NCBI GenBank assembly: GCA_029339505.1
Contig: JAQISU010000069.1
Coordinates: 7,982,501-8,046,500, forward strand
Direction: 5' to 3'
DNA: 64,000 bases
Source: Unio delphinus
Lineage: Eukaryota; Mollusca; Bivalvia; Unionida; Unionidae
A program made the translations under genes and the position numbers. A model generated the notes under the pieces. It was not told the DNA's origin and made no database searches. It saw only the letters and a program-made list of their open reading frames with translations. Every line of letters begins with the position of its first letter. Position 1 is the first letter of the stretch. Below are positions 34,525-45,340 of the stretch, in pieces.

Positions 34525-37500
34525 ATGAGGGAATTAAGGAGAACGCCTTCGAAAAATGCTGAATTCAATGCTGATAAGGAGTTTAAAAGATTATTGAAAA
34601 TTAATCCTAAATTTAATCTCGATAAACCAAAAAAACGTCCAATAGACGGAAACATGAAAGAGTTTAAGAGATTATTGAAGATTAATCCTAAATTTAATCT
34701 CGATAAACCTCAAAAACGTAACAAGAGATTATTAAAAATTAATCTCAAACGTCCAAGAGACGGAAACATGAAAGAGTTTAAGAGATTATTAAAAATTAAT
34801 CCTAAATTTAATCTCGATAAACCAAAAAAACGTAACAAAATTAATCTCAAACGTCCAAGAGACGGAAACATGAAAGAGTTTAAGAGATTATTAAAAATTA
34901 ATCCTAAATTTAATCTCGATAAACCAAAAAAACGTAACAAAATTAATCCTAAATTTAATCTCGATAAACCCCAAAAACGTCCAAGAGACGGAAACATGAA
35001 AGAGTTTAAGAGATTATTAAAAATTAATCCTAAATTTAATCTCGATAAACCAAAAAAAACGTCCAAGAGATTACCCTGGAAAGATGCTCAATTCAATCTC
35101 GATATAGTTTCTAATACACCAAAGAATACAATTCTTGATAAAGCCATGATTAGTAAAATCAGAGACTGTTTTAATGAATTCAAGCGTGATGGAGCATCTT
35201 ATTGTTGGTCAACATTTCGAATTGATGGTGTTGTTGATGCTACCATGAATGATGAAAAAGCAGCAGTGATAATTTCACGTGTTGGGGAAAAAAAGTATTT
35301 TTTCCGAATAAAATTCATTATCGAAGTCGATGGCAAATGGATTATTAAGGATAAATTTGAACCAATCCTCAAGAATAAAAAAGCTGTCATTGTGAGTAGA
35401 GATTCCAACCCAGGAATTCTAACCGGCATTGACAAACCATACTACGAAAGATCTTATCCTGTAACAGCAATGGTTTATGGGATATATCCGTTAAATGATA
35501 AACCCGATATCGCAAAACTAGCTCCTATGAAATATTCTAGTTCACTGAATTGCGTGGCAACACGGGTAATGGAACACTTCACAAATGCATCCCGAGGAAA
35601 TAAACTAACTGATCTGCGACGTAGGAAAATAACCGAATGGGAACTGACAGTGAAACAGCATGGTGCAAAGATTTCTGATATAGCTAAATTAGAAACATTA
35701 TTAAGATTTCCAATAACCGTTATGACGATAACCGGAGAGGTTTTATACGAACCGAAATATAACAAAAATGGAGCGCCAATACAGATTATTGATCATAACA
35801 AACACGCGTGGACACCTGCGGTAACAGTATTTCCACGAGAACGAACCGTGAAATAAATCCCTAAGGAGTTCGTCGGGGATGTTTTCTATGAAGAGAAATT
35901 ATTCGATGCTATTCATGCGTCGTGTAAAGATGATCCTGTGTCAGTGTGGTTACTTAGAAGTGATGAAGATCCCGAAATAGGATTTGATCAATTTGTAAGA
36001 CCAAATGGCGAATTATATCGCGTTGAAGAATTAGATAACAGAATGAGAAAAATCGCTAGTGATTTTTCACCGGAGAGTTTTCATGAAAAACTACTCACGG
36101 ATAGTTTTACTATTCCATCAGTGGTAGCTCACTTCGCAAGAGAAAAAAACTCATGGCGTCCAACACGAAGTGATTTTCTCGAGGATGTTAAATTGAGTTG
36201 CGTCGAATTTGGTCATGGAGGACTGTGGAATACGAAATACTCACGTGATGGTATGATTTCAATTGATATATCCGCGTGTTATCCCGGAAGTTTTCTCGGA
36301 TATGGGGAATGTGCTGAGTACTTCAAACGATTTGGACACCCCACGCATGAAATGACTCGTGTTGCGATTAATGGACCATTGCCTGATTTTGATTTAACTG
36401 GATTCGCTCGTGTGATATCATTTGAATTAGCGTCAGGATTACATCCGTGTAGTTATGTTTGGCTCGCTAGACACCTATCTGAAAAGGCCTGGATGCCAAT
36501 AGTGCTATTGAGATATATGATTGATTGTGGTATGCTAATATCGTTGATTGTTTCCGAGGCTATTATATGCTATCGAGCTCAGAAAGAAGTTTGGCTACCA
36601 CAACCCGATCTAGATAGAATAATCAGCGAACAGCGAAAACAATTCCCTGATTTCAATGAAGAACAAATCATGAATCGGTCAATGAAGTTATTTGAAATTA
36701 AAAAAGAACAAGCAAAAGATTTTGGACGAAGAATAATCGGTAAATTTACCCAGGGTGGACGATACGACAATGCAAAATATTCTTCGCGGTAGATCATCGA
36801 TATCGCTGAATACGATTTTATTGTAACGGATTTAATGAAACAGGGAAAACTTGTATCCCGTAAGGACGCTTTTCTATCCAATGGTGAGAAAATGGGTACG
36901 GTTGTTACCTACTGTGATGGATATAATTCCCAGTATACACATTTGAGAAGTTCAATGCTAGCCTATGCTTCTATTAATCTATTTTCGATGATAAATAGAT
37001 TTCCTAATACCGCGGTTAGAGTGGCCACTGATTCGATGTATATACACAATAAGTACAAATCAGCTGTAGCGGCATTCACAGATCCCGAAGAAAATTGGGG
37101 GCGTTGGCGATTTAAAAAGGAAATGCTACATGAGTATTGTGAATCCGCAGACATTGCCATGGATGATAAATATCTTTGTTGTAACCGTATTGAAATTCAA
37201 TCAGAATTGTCTAATGCACCACCGGTATCTGATCCAGTATGTAGATACAAGACAGTTTATTTAAACGGTTGTGGTGGGTCAGGAAAGACAACTCGTGCAA
37301 TTGAATTATTTCGTCGGTCAACCATGATTGTCCTAACACCGACTCACAGACTCGCCAGAGAGATGATACAGCGAGGGGTAAATGCCTGTACTTACCATAG
37401 TTTCTTTCGATGGAAGGGTGACAAATGGACTCCTGAGCGTATGGGTGATAAATTCATTCCTGAAATCATAATTTGGGATGAAATATGCACAGTGTCATTA

Positions 37501-38499
37501 GATGTATTACAAACATTTCTCGAGTGGTTGTTAAACAAAAACACAAAAGTCGTCATGTGCGGTGATCACGGCCAACCACCACCATTTGTCGGTGCATCTC
37601 CACATGAATGGCTAAGGGGTTTTGTAGACTATTATGAAGAAATTACCACTGATTATAGATCAATTGATGAACGATTACGAGAATTCAAAGCGCTAATTAG
37701 ATTACAACCGGATAGAATCCAATGCGAAATAGCGCGTGAAGTGATTTCAGAAACTCCAATGAATGATTTCTGGGAAACATGGAGACCAAATGATTTGATA
37801 ATTGCAAGTAGAAAAATAGTCAGGGACACACTTCAGATGAAGTTATTTGAATTACATAAAGAAAAATTTCCAACGCTTCCAGTACCCCTTTGTTATAGGC
37901 CATCGGATACACGAAAACAGATTATTGAAGTTGATATTCCAGGACAGAGTCAAAAACAAATTCTCGTATTAAATGATATTGTGCTGGTTGATATCAATGT
38001 CGTTGAAGATGCATTGCGTGCTAATAAATCCCCGTGGACGCTAGGATACGCAGCAACAATACATTCTTCACAGGGATTGACTATATCGGATACAATTGTT
38101 TGGATGGTGGATAATCACATCGAATGGTCGAATTTAGTCTATCTCGCAGTATCCAGAGTACGAAAAATAAATCAACTTCGAAGAATTGTTTTCGATGATA
38201 ATGACACCACAATAAATGATATTGATGTTAAAATTATTGATAAAAAACTCTCCGGTTACAAAACAACAGGACAAAAAAAAAAACAGCGAGAATTTGATAT
38301 TGATGCTGAATTAATAATTACGCTGAAGAAACAACAGAATAATCACTGCGCGAGTTGCAATTGTATAATGCGTTGGCAGTATTCGGATAAGGATCCTCGC
38401 CAATTCACCGTATACAGAAAAAATAACAATCTCGGTCATGTCAGAAACAATGTGATGTTGACTTGCCTTGAGTGCAATAGACGCAACGGTGCTAGTTAA
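34525..38499 (+). pseudogene. PolB DNA polymerase - SF1 helicase - HNH-like fusion, two in-frame stops
   Basis: A single 1324-codon frame broken by TAA 35854-35856 and TAG 36790-36792, with no frame shift. Residues 1-180: Lys-rich tandem repeats. About 220-440: an unassigned domain (SSLNCVATRVMEHF, ITEWELTVKQHGAKISDIAK). PolB palm: motif A SIDISACYPGSF (Asp 581), motif-B-like IIGKFTQG (about 739), motif C VRVATDSMYI (Asp 836; the first Asp of the usual DTD is Ala). I see no convincing 3'-5' exonuclease motifs. Helicase: Walker A GCGGSGKTT (37267-37293), IIWDEIC (motif II), CGDHGQPPP (III), AATIHSSQGL (V), YLAVSRVR (VI). The last 60 residues hold CASC, GHVRNN and CLECN, an HNH-like treble clef. 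It would replicate the element. The ORF beginning at 35938 starts at GTG and is simply the read-on frame. It ends overlapping the convergent integrase by 8 bases. Confidence 0.85.
34579..35069 (+). repeat. in-frame tandem repeats in the polymerase N-terminus
   Basis: Five copies of EFKRLLK and six of INPKFNLDKP, joined by variable KKRPRDGNMK or NKINLKR linkers. Unit lengths vary by whole codons, so the frame is kept. At DNA level the AAGAGATTATTAAAAATTAA and CCTAAATTTAATCTCGATAA blocks are nearly identical, indicating recent slippage or unequal exchange. Confidence 0.95.
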
Positions 38500-39435
38500 G
38501 ACCATGCGGTGGCAATTGAGTATCCTCGGGAATTACCTGTAGTTGTTGTCGAGTAAAACCCCGCTGAGGGGCAGTTGAATCCAGTTTATAGACTGGAGGT
38601 CTACCAGTTGATCGTGTTATACTAGATATCTTGTGTGCAGTAACACTCCAAATAGGATCAGTAGCCCTTTTTCTACCCCCTTCAAGCTCTCCTGGTTCGT
38701 ATAAGTACCTAACAGTGACATTACTACCAAGAATTGGTTCTTTGAAATCTTTTTGTGGTTGTACGGGTATAGACTTCTTTTTAATCGCGTTGATAGGTTT
38801 CATGTTGATTGTTCTAGTAATCTCGTTATTCAGTGCAGTAATCACAGATGGTAATCTTTTAACCCATTCACGGGATCTTTTTTCTTGGATGAATTCTTTT
38901 GCGTATTGATATCCAAATAACCGCTCAGCAATCGTGCGATTAAATCGTTCTACAATGGCCTGATCGCGATGTAGCGCAGTATGCCCTCGTCGTATGGTGA
39001 CATTATGATGTTTCATTGTAGATAATACTGCACCCTGAAATTCCTTGCCAGGATCAACCTGCAATAGATTTGGCCAGTGCAGAGGACCTCGTCGATAAAT
39101 CCTTTCAAATGCAGAAGCGACTTCAGTGGCTGATTTTGTTTTTAACGGTTCTGCTTCTTTGTATCGACTTGCAATATCAACTACGGTTAGCGCGTATTTG
39201 TAACCACGATCATGTGGCAGAAATAATATATCAGCCTGATGAACTTCATTAGGAGTGGTCACATCAAATGCGAGAATTGAATTTGTTTAGGCGGTGGTAG
39301 ATAAATTTGCCATACCGCCTGTTTGGATAACCAATTAGCCGCAGTGGTTTTTTTCACTTTTGCAGCGCTAGCGAGTTTATGGACTGCTGATTTACCCCTC
39401 CAGTATCCTCTTGGGGAATAATAAATTGATTCCAT
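38492..39435 (-). pseudogene. retroviral-type DDE integrase (rve), frameshifted near N-terminus
   Basis: From ATG 39435 (MESIYYSPRGYWRGKSAVHK) a 58-codon N-terminal piece with a helical DNA-binding-like segment ends at TGA 39259-39261. The catalytic core continues in the -1 frame from about 39268. The core has HQADILFLPHD (first Asp), LLQVDPGKEFQG (second Asp) and AIVERFNRTIAERL (Glu), with 34 residues between the last two, as in retroviral and Polinton integrases. The C-terminal domain ends RGFTRQQLQVIPED. The enzyme would insert the element and create the 5-6-bp duplication. The joint is not in a homopolymer, so a single-base loss is likely. Only 4 bases separate its ATG from the stop of the PLA2 frame upstream, and its end overlaps the polymerase gene. 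Confidence 0.9.
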
Positions 39436-39439
39436 ATTA

Positions 39440-39957
39440 TTAATTACCGGTACCTAACATCAATTTACTTTTCATAGCCGATTTTATCAAAAATGAAGCC
39501 AATTTTTCTTTGAAGGATTTATCAGGAATAGCATTTAACGCATGAATTAATTTAACATGCGCGAGATGCCTGTGTTGCAGATTGCTGCTTTTATAAGCAA
39601 CATCATGAAGGTGACAGGCCTTATCAATGGCGTTTATTGGTTCTTCACCGGGTCGGGACTGATTTTGATCATTGAGTCTGATATCAAGTCTGGTTCCCGG
39701 TCCACAGTAGCTATATCCTGGAAGGTGCTTTTCTCCGGGGTACTTTGCCCATGGGGTTCCAGGGAGCTTTGCCAATTTGGTTGCGATATCACCTCCTCGT
39801 TTTTTTTAAAATCAGATCTCATAGACACAAATCTAAATTTCTTTGTACCACATTGCACGCATTTACCAGAAAGCGCTGATCGGTTATTTCTGGTTGTAAT
39901 CGTTGTCACGTCATCTGTGCCAGTACGCGTTTTACACTTCACACAATATAGATCCAT
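39440..39957 (-). pseudogene. zinc-ribbon plus parvovirus-type phospholipase A2, -1 frame break at A8
   Basis: The frame from ATG 39957 opens with MDLYCVKCKTRTG and SGKCVQCGTKKFRFV, a four-Cys zinc ribbon like that of small proteins in large-DNA-virus relatives. It loses homology after an A8 run (T8 on plus, 39800-39807). In the -1 frame follows a domain with PGYSYCGPGTRLD (Ca-binding loop) and AIDKACHLHDVAYKS (catalytic His-Asp), the signature of the PLA2 domain of parvovirus VP1 and of Polinton/adintovirus PLA2-like proteins, which breaches endosomal membranes. The reading frame changes exactly where the minus strand reads A_AAA_AAC in the zero frame, a canonical -1 slippery heptamer. So either one A was lost or the two domains are joined by programmed frameshifting. 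As separate ORFs they would be 107 and 111 codons. Confidence 0.8.
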
Positions 39958-39974
39958 AATTTATGTATAGAGAT

Positions 39975-40636
39975 ATGGATATAATTGATTTTTTCAGCGA
40001 CTAAAACAAGAGAACCAGTTAAGCATCATGCAGCGCTATCAAACTCTATCCGGATGATTATAATCGGGCCATCTGGATCCGGTAAAACGCAATTGTTACT
40101 CAATTTAATAATGAGATGGATGAAGTGGGATAAGTTGTATTTAATTGCCTCTAGCGTAGATGATCAACGATGTTATGAAGTGCTAAAAGATTTTAACGAC
40201 AGCGCGGTAGAAAAATCCGGAGAGGGTATTATTGAGTTTATAACCGATATCGATGAAGCACCGTGCATTGATGATATTGATGGAGATATTAACAATTTAG
40301 TCGTATACGACGATATAATGTTAGATAAACAAAAAAAATCCTGCTAGGATCTTTTCCAGAGGCAGGCATATAAACACTGACGTGATATATTTCACTCAAC
40401 GCTACACTCAGGTTCCAAAAGTCATCAGAGATAACTGCAATATTCTTGCTGTATTCAACGGAGTTGATACTCATACTCTTAGAAATATATGGCAGACATG
40501 GTGTTCTGATATGGACTTCAATCAATTTAAAAACTTCTTTAGTCATGCTCATTCAACCCCGTACGGATTCGCAACAATAAATTTGCATGATCCTCGGACA
40601 CGATATCGTATCGGACTGGATCAAATATTCGGTTAA
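39975..40636 (+). pseudogene. FtsK/HerA-like DNA-packaging ATPase, frame breaks at two homopolymers
   Basis: ATG 39975 (MDIIDFF) leads into a T6 run (39989-39994), after which the recognisable frame differs. That frame holds IIIGPSGSGKTQLLLNLI (Walker A) and NLVVYDDIML (Walker B). At an A8 run (40331-40338) it must shift by +1 to enter the C-terminal part (VIYFTQRYTQVPKVIRDNCN), whose Gln is the sensor or motif III of A32-type packaging ATPases. The last part, DFNQFKNFF and HDPRTRYRIG, is also family-like. The protein would pump DNA into capsids. Both breaks are one-base changes in homopolymers, so assembly error is an alternative to true decay. The gene diverges from the zinc-ribbon/PLA2 gene (17 bases between ATGs) and ends at the right TIR. 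Confidence 0.85.
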
Positions 40637-40927
40637 AATCATTTATTATTTTTTGTTAACCTGTAGCAGCAGAGAGGGTGGATGACAACAAGTTGCGACC
40701 AAAATTGATTAAAAAATCGTAAAAGTCTCCGTTTTCATTTTTTTAGTTAAAATGAGATTTCGTAGGAAGGCTCGTTAAGATTTCAATCAACTTTTTGTCT
40801 GAAAACGTTGTAGGGTTTGCCCCTGAGACATTTTTTTGGGTTAAAATGAGATCGTAGGAAGGCTCGTTTTAAGATTTCATTCAAAATTTTGTCTAAAAAC
40901 GTTGTAGGGTTCACCCTCTCTGCTGCT
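40636..40927 (-). repeat. right terminal inverted repeat
   Basis: Reverse complement of 25358-25649 with the same internal organisation: foldback tips at 40665-40677 and 40915-40927, and two internal 83-bp direct repeats. Confidence 0.95.
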
Positions 40928-40932
40928 TAATT
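40928..40932. other. right target-site duplication TAATT
   Basis: Matches 25353-25357. Confidence 0.7.
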
Positions 40933-41002
40933 AAATGTTAGAGATAATATTATAATTAAATGTTAGAGATAAGATTATAATTAAATGTTAGAGAGACGTT
41001 TA
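40928..41002. repeat. short tandem repeat at the insertion site, 25-bp unit
   Basis: Three copies of AATTAAATGTTAGAGATAAG plus ATTAT. The left flank ends with the same GAGATAAGATTATAATT, so the element was inserted inside this array. Confidence 0.8.
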
Positions 41003-42020
<1,018 letters not shown>

Positions 42021-42024
42021 TTTG

Positions 42025-42330
42025 CACTGGTCTAGTGCTTAGTGCGTCCCCATCTAATGCGGAAGAGTCGTGGGTTCGATCACTGGCACTGCCAAATCAT
42101 ACCAAAGACGTATGCAATAGGTATTAACAACTGCCTCGCTTGGCGCTCCACATTAAGAGGTTAGTGTTAGGACTGGTCGGCCTGTTGTCAGGATAATGTG
42201 ACTGGGTGGGACATCATGATACATGTATGTGGGATGATAGTCTAGTGCTAGACATCACTATAAACTGCCACAGTGCAGACACTGTAGCGATATGCCTGAA
42301 AAATTATTAAAGCTACGTTAAAATTCCAAA

Positions 42331-42369
<39 letters not shown>
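42025..42369 (+). mobile_element. tRNA-derived SINE, family 1, copy 2, with (CA)n tail
   Basis: Head CTGGTCTAGTGCTTAGTGCG (A box) and GTGGGTTCGATCACTGG (B box), body with GACTGGTCGGCCTGTTGTCA and GGATAATGTGACTGGGTGGG, then CACTATAAACTGCCACAGTG, end AAAGCTACGTTAAAATTCCA and a (CA)18 tail. This is the most complete plus-strand copy. Confidence 0.75.
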
Positions 42370-42370
<1 letters not shown>

Positions 42371-43830
42371 TACTTTGTTTAATTTTACAGCTAATTGTAG
42401 TAAGATACAAATATTTTTTAAGGAAATCGATTTCCAATATTTCTTACGTCATTTACGCTCCATATTTCCTGAGTGAGAACGCAAACCCCAGCCCACCCCG
42501 CTTTATTTATGGCTATTGTTGCGTACACATTGCATATTTCTTTATTTTATGGTAATGTTTGTACCCAAAATATATCTCTTTTTATGCCCTGGTCTTGTTT
42601 TGGTACGAAGCATATCTTTCTTTATGTCCTGGTCGGAATCATGTAAACAATTAATCTTCCTTTATGTATTGGTCTTTTTTGTTTACACATTATATTTAAT
42701 TTTGTTTCAGACATATAGTTGGACAATGTACTTTGATATTTCGTCCAGTACATATATTCCTACACACTGTGTCAGGATATTTATGTTGCGGAATTCAGGT
42801 TTAAGAAGGTAATATTATCACGATAACTCTGTAAAACCTGTGATTTTTATTCCAGGAAAGGGTTGTAGTGTCAACGGTGTATATCTTGCTAGATTAATTG
42901 CAGATTCTGTTTACTTATTTATCAGAGGTATAATCGTAGATTTAGATGAATGGAGTTGATCATGTTGTCAGCATCAGTATACTTTGTTTTGAACAATTTC
43001 TTACCTTGGTTCAAAATAGTTTAGCCAAGGCCAGTAGCGTTTGAATAAAATGAAAGGAAAATAAAATTAAAGTATTGAAGTATATTTAATAGGGTGTGTG
43101 CATTAAACGTGACTGAGTGCCTTTATAAGTTTCGCTAAACTTACTGCTATTAAATTTTGTTTTAAAATCTACCCTCAAAATACAACTTCAGTGAAAATTA
43201 GTTAATTAATCTTAATTTCAGCTGGATTTGGTCAATTAGAAACGATGTGTTAAGAATGAATGATCCTGTTAAATGACAATGCAGTCCGAATTTTGGATGG
43301 TTGAAATGTCAGCAGTCCTCATTGTGCTCCATTTCTAATAATGTCAGATGCTGTTGTTTAACAACAGATTTAAGGACACCTGTCTATGTTAGATAAATAT
43401 TGTCAAATACGTTATGAAATTTAAAATTTAAAACTAATATAGCATATTTGTAACTTTACGATGTTACTTGTCTACTTTTCTTAACTGAAATTCAATGTTG
43501 ATACCTTGTATATGTACATGTCATGCATACTGTTATTGTGCAATGGAAGGGGAATATGCCGCTAAGTAAAAAGATGAATTAATTAAACTTATATTTGATT
43601 TACAAAACAATGTAAAGCCATCAGCAGGTGTAATATTAAAATGCATGTCTTCTTCGTGATGCAGAGTAGAACACATATCAGGAAAAAGGGAAAAAACGTG
43701 AATTATTGAACGTCATATTTCACTGAAAACACAAAGTGGAACTATCAGGAAAAGAAAACTGTGTATTCTTAAAATGTATCTTTCATTTAAAATTGAAAGT
43801 ATGACCACATTGCCTTTACAATTATAATTG
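42370..43830. other. no gene recognised
   Basis: AT-rich and unique, except for a weak threefold phrase TTTATGTCCTGGTC at about 42580-42670. Confidence 0.4.
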
Positions 43831-44400
43831 ATTTTTTCTTTACAATACAGTGTAAAACCCACAACAAGTGTTCACTTAAATGTTACAATACAATGTGAAC
43901 CCACATCGTAGAAAGAACATCGTGTACTGTTATAATGTATATATAATCTTTAATAAAATATGAAACCCACATAAGAAAGCAAAATGTTCATAATTAAATT
44001 GCATACATTTTGTGCAATGCATTGCGAAACCCACATCAAGCGTACTATTAAAAGTTATATTATTTCGCAATAATATGTGAAACCCAAGTCATCGGTAATA
44101 TTAAACATTATATTTTATTCATAATACAATGTGAAACCCACGTCATGCGTACTGTTAAACATTATATTTCAGTCACAATACAATGTGAACTCCACGTCAT
44201 GGGTACTATTAAAAGCTATATTTAATGCACAATAATATGTGAAACCCAAATCGTGGCTACTATTAAACATTATATTTCATCACAATACAATGTAAAACCC
44301 ACATCGAGGGTAATATTAAACATTATATTTCAGTCACAATACAATGTGAAACCCACGCCATCGGTACTGTTAAACATTATCTTTAATTCGCAAGGCAAAA
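43830..44400. repeat. degenerate minisatellite, about 55-62-bp unit
   Basis: About nine diverged copies carrying ACAATACAATGTGAAACCCA, a CATCG/CATGCGTA variable block and TTAAACATTATATTT. Older than the other arrays in the window, judging by its divergence. Confidence 0.8.
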
Positions 44401-44571
44401 TGAAACATCAATAGGAAATGTTAGTTACAATTGAAATAGTTTTGCTTTAATGGCAGTGCTTAAATAGGTGACCATCGTCTTTGTTATTTCATTGTTGTTC
44501 AACCGTTGTACTTAACACGACCAATATTTGCGTTGATTCATCATTGGTGGCTTAGTTTCAGGTATGACTGA

Positions 44572-44630
44572 ATTTTTAAAAAAGCTACGTTAACAATCCA
44601 AAATCACACACACACACACACACACACACA
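44572..44630 (+). mobile_element. 3' tail of a family 1 SINE
   Basis: AAAAAAGCTACGTTAACAAT, then CCAAAATCACACACAC, equals the 3' end of the copy at 42025. The body is absent. Confidence 0.55.
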
Positions 44631-44639
44631 GAGTCAGTC

Positions 44640-45340
44640 TCAGTGCGAGTATCATTTTTCGTTGGGGTTTTGGCATTGTCTGCTGCGGATGTGATGCTTA
44701 TGTGCGAGTGTAAGTCTATAGTTCAGCTGGTGCAGATGTGCTGGGTATTCTGAGTTACGACTGCTATGCCCTTGAGAACTGTCAGTATCAAATGTCAGTG
44801 TCCAGGTGTTTCGATCCTCGTCCTGCACTTTTAAGACGTCGGTTGAAATGTTACATGCATCCGTTGCTGTCTTGCGGACATCCTTGAAACGGAGTAAGGG
44901 GCAGTCGCTGTGTGGGGCGTGTTGTTTCTAGTTGGTTTTCAGGATGCCTTTTAGGCACCGTATAAAAAGTAGTTGAGACGTCGCTCTTGCCTCATGGATG
45001 TGACCCATGTCTCACTTCCTAGTAGAAGAGTGCTGTGGAACGCAGACATGGTAGACATGGATTTTGGTGTGCTCTGTCAGCGTGTTGTTTTCCCATACCC
45101 TCTTTGTCAGTTGATGTTGTTTGCCTTTACAAGGCTTATGTCTAGCTCCACATCGAGTGAAAGTTGCGGATGGTTTACCACAAGTACGTAAAGTTGTTGA
45201 CTGCTTCCAGGCTAACACCGTCGATTTCGAGAGAGGGGACAGTGTTGGCATCTTGCGCGCTGACGTTTGTCTTTTTCAGGCTGATGGCGAGACCGGACTG
45301 CTTGTTGATATGGTTTTTATGATCCAACGTTATTCAGTTA
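44640..45340 (-). pseudogene. LINE reverse transcriptase C-terminal fragment
   Basis: On the minus strand, LKKTNVSAQDANT-like sequence is followed by TVLAWKQSTTLRTCG, then KRVWENNTLTEHTKIHVYHV and further cysteine-containing sequence. The phrase S-KRVWENN-LTE-TK-VY-(A)CV is typical of the thumb and post-RT part of RTE/CR1-like LINEs. Multiple shifts and stops are present. Probably the same broad class as the fragment at 21240-22400 but a different portion. Confidence 0.7.

Larger units (their letters stand above)
25358..40927. mobile_element. Polinton/Maverick-like (adintovirus-like) element, degraded copy
   Basis: A 15,570-bp unit with 292-bp inverted termini starting AG and ending CT, and a TAATT duplication. 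The interior encodes integrase, PolB, packaging ATPase, adenovirus-type protease, double-jelly-roll capsid protein, a penton-like protein and small accessory proteins, the gene set that defines Polintons and related virus-like transposons. It is denser in coding sequence and less AT-biased than its surroundings. It departs from the textbook element in its polymerase, which is fused to an SF1 helicase and an HNH-like domain. At least four in-frame stops and several frame breaks mark it as a non-autonomous relic, although gene order is complete. I cannot say whether this lineage has a formal name. Confidence 0.95.

Noticed and set aside
35938..36792. Separate gene starting at 35938
   Set aside because: It begins at an internal GTG, lies in phase with the upstream polymerase frame and merely follows its TAA.
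25358..40927. Alternative genetic code explaining the in-frame stops
   Set aside because: TAA, TAG and TGA all occur as interruptions, and normal genes end in the same codons.
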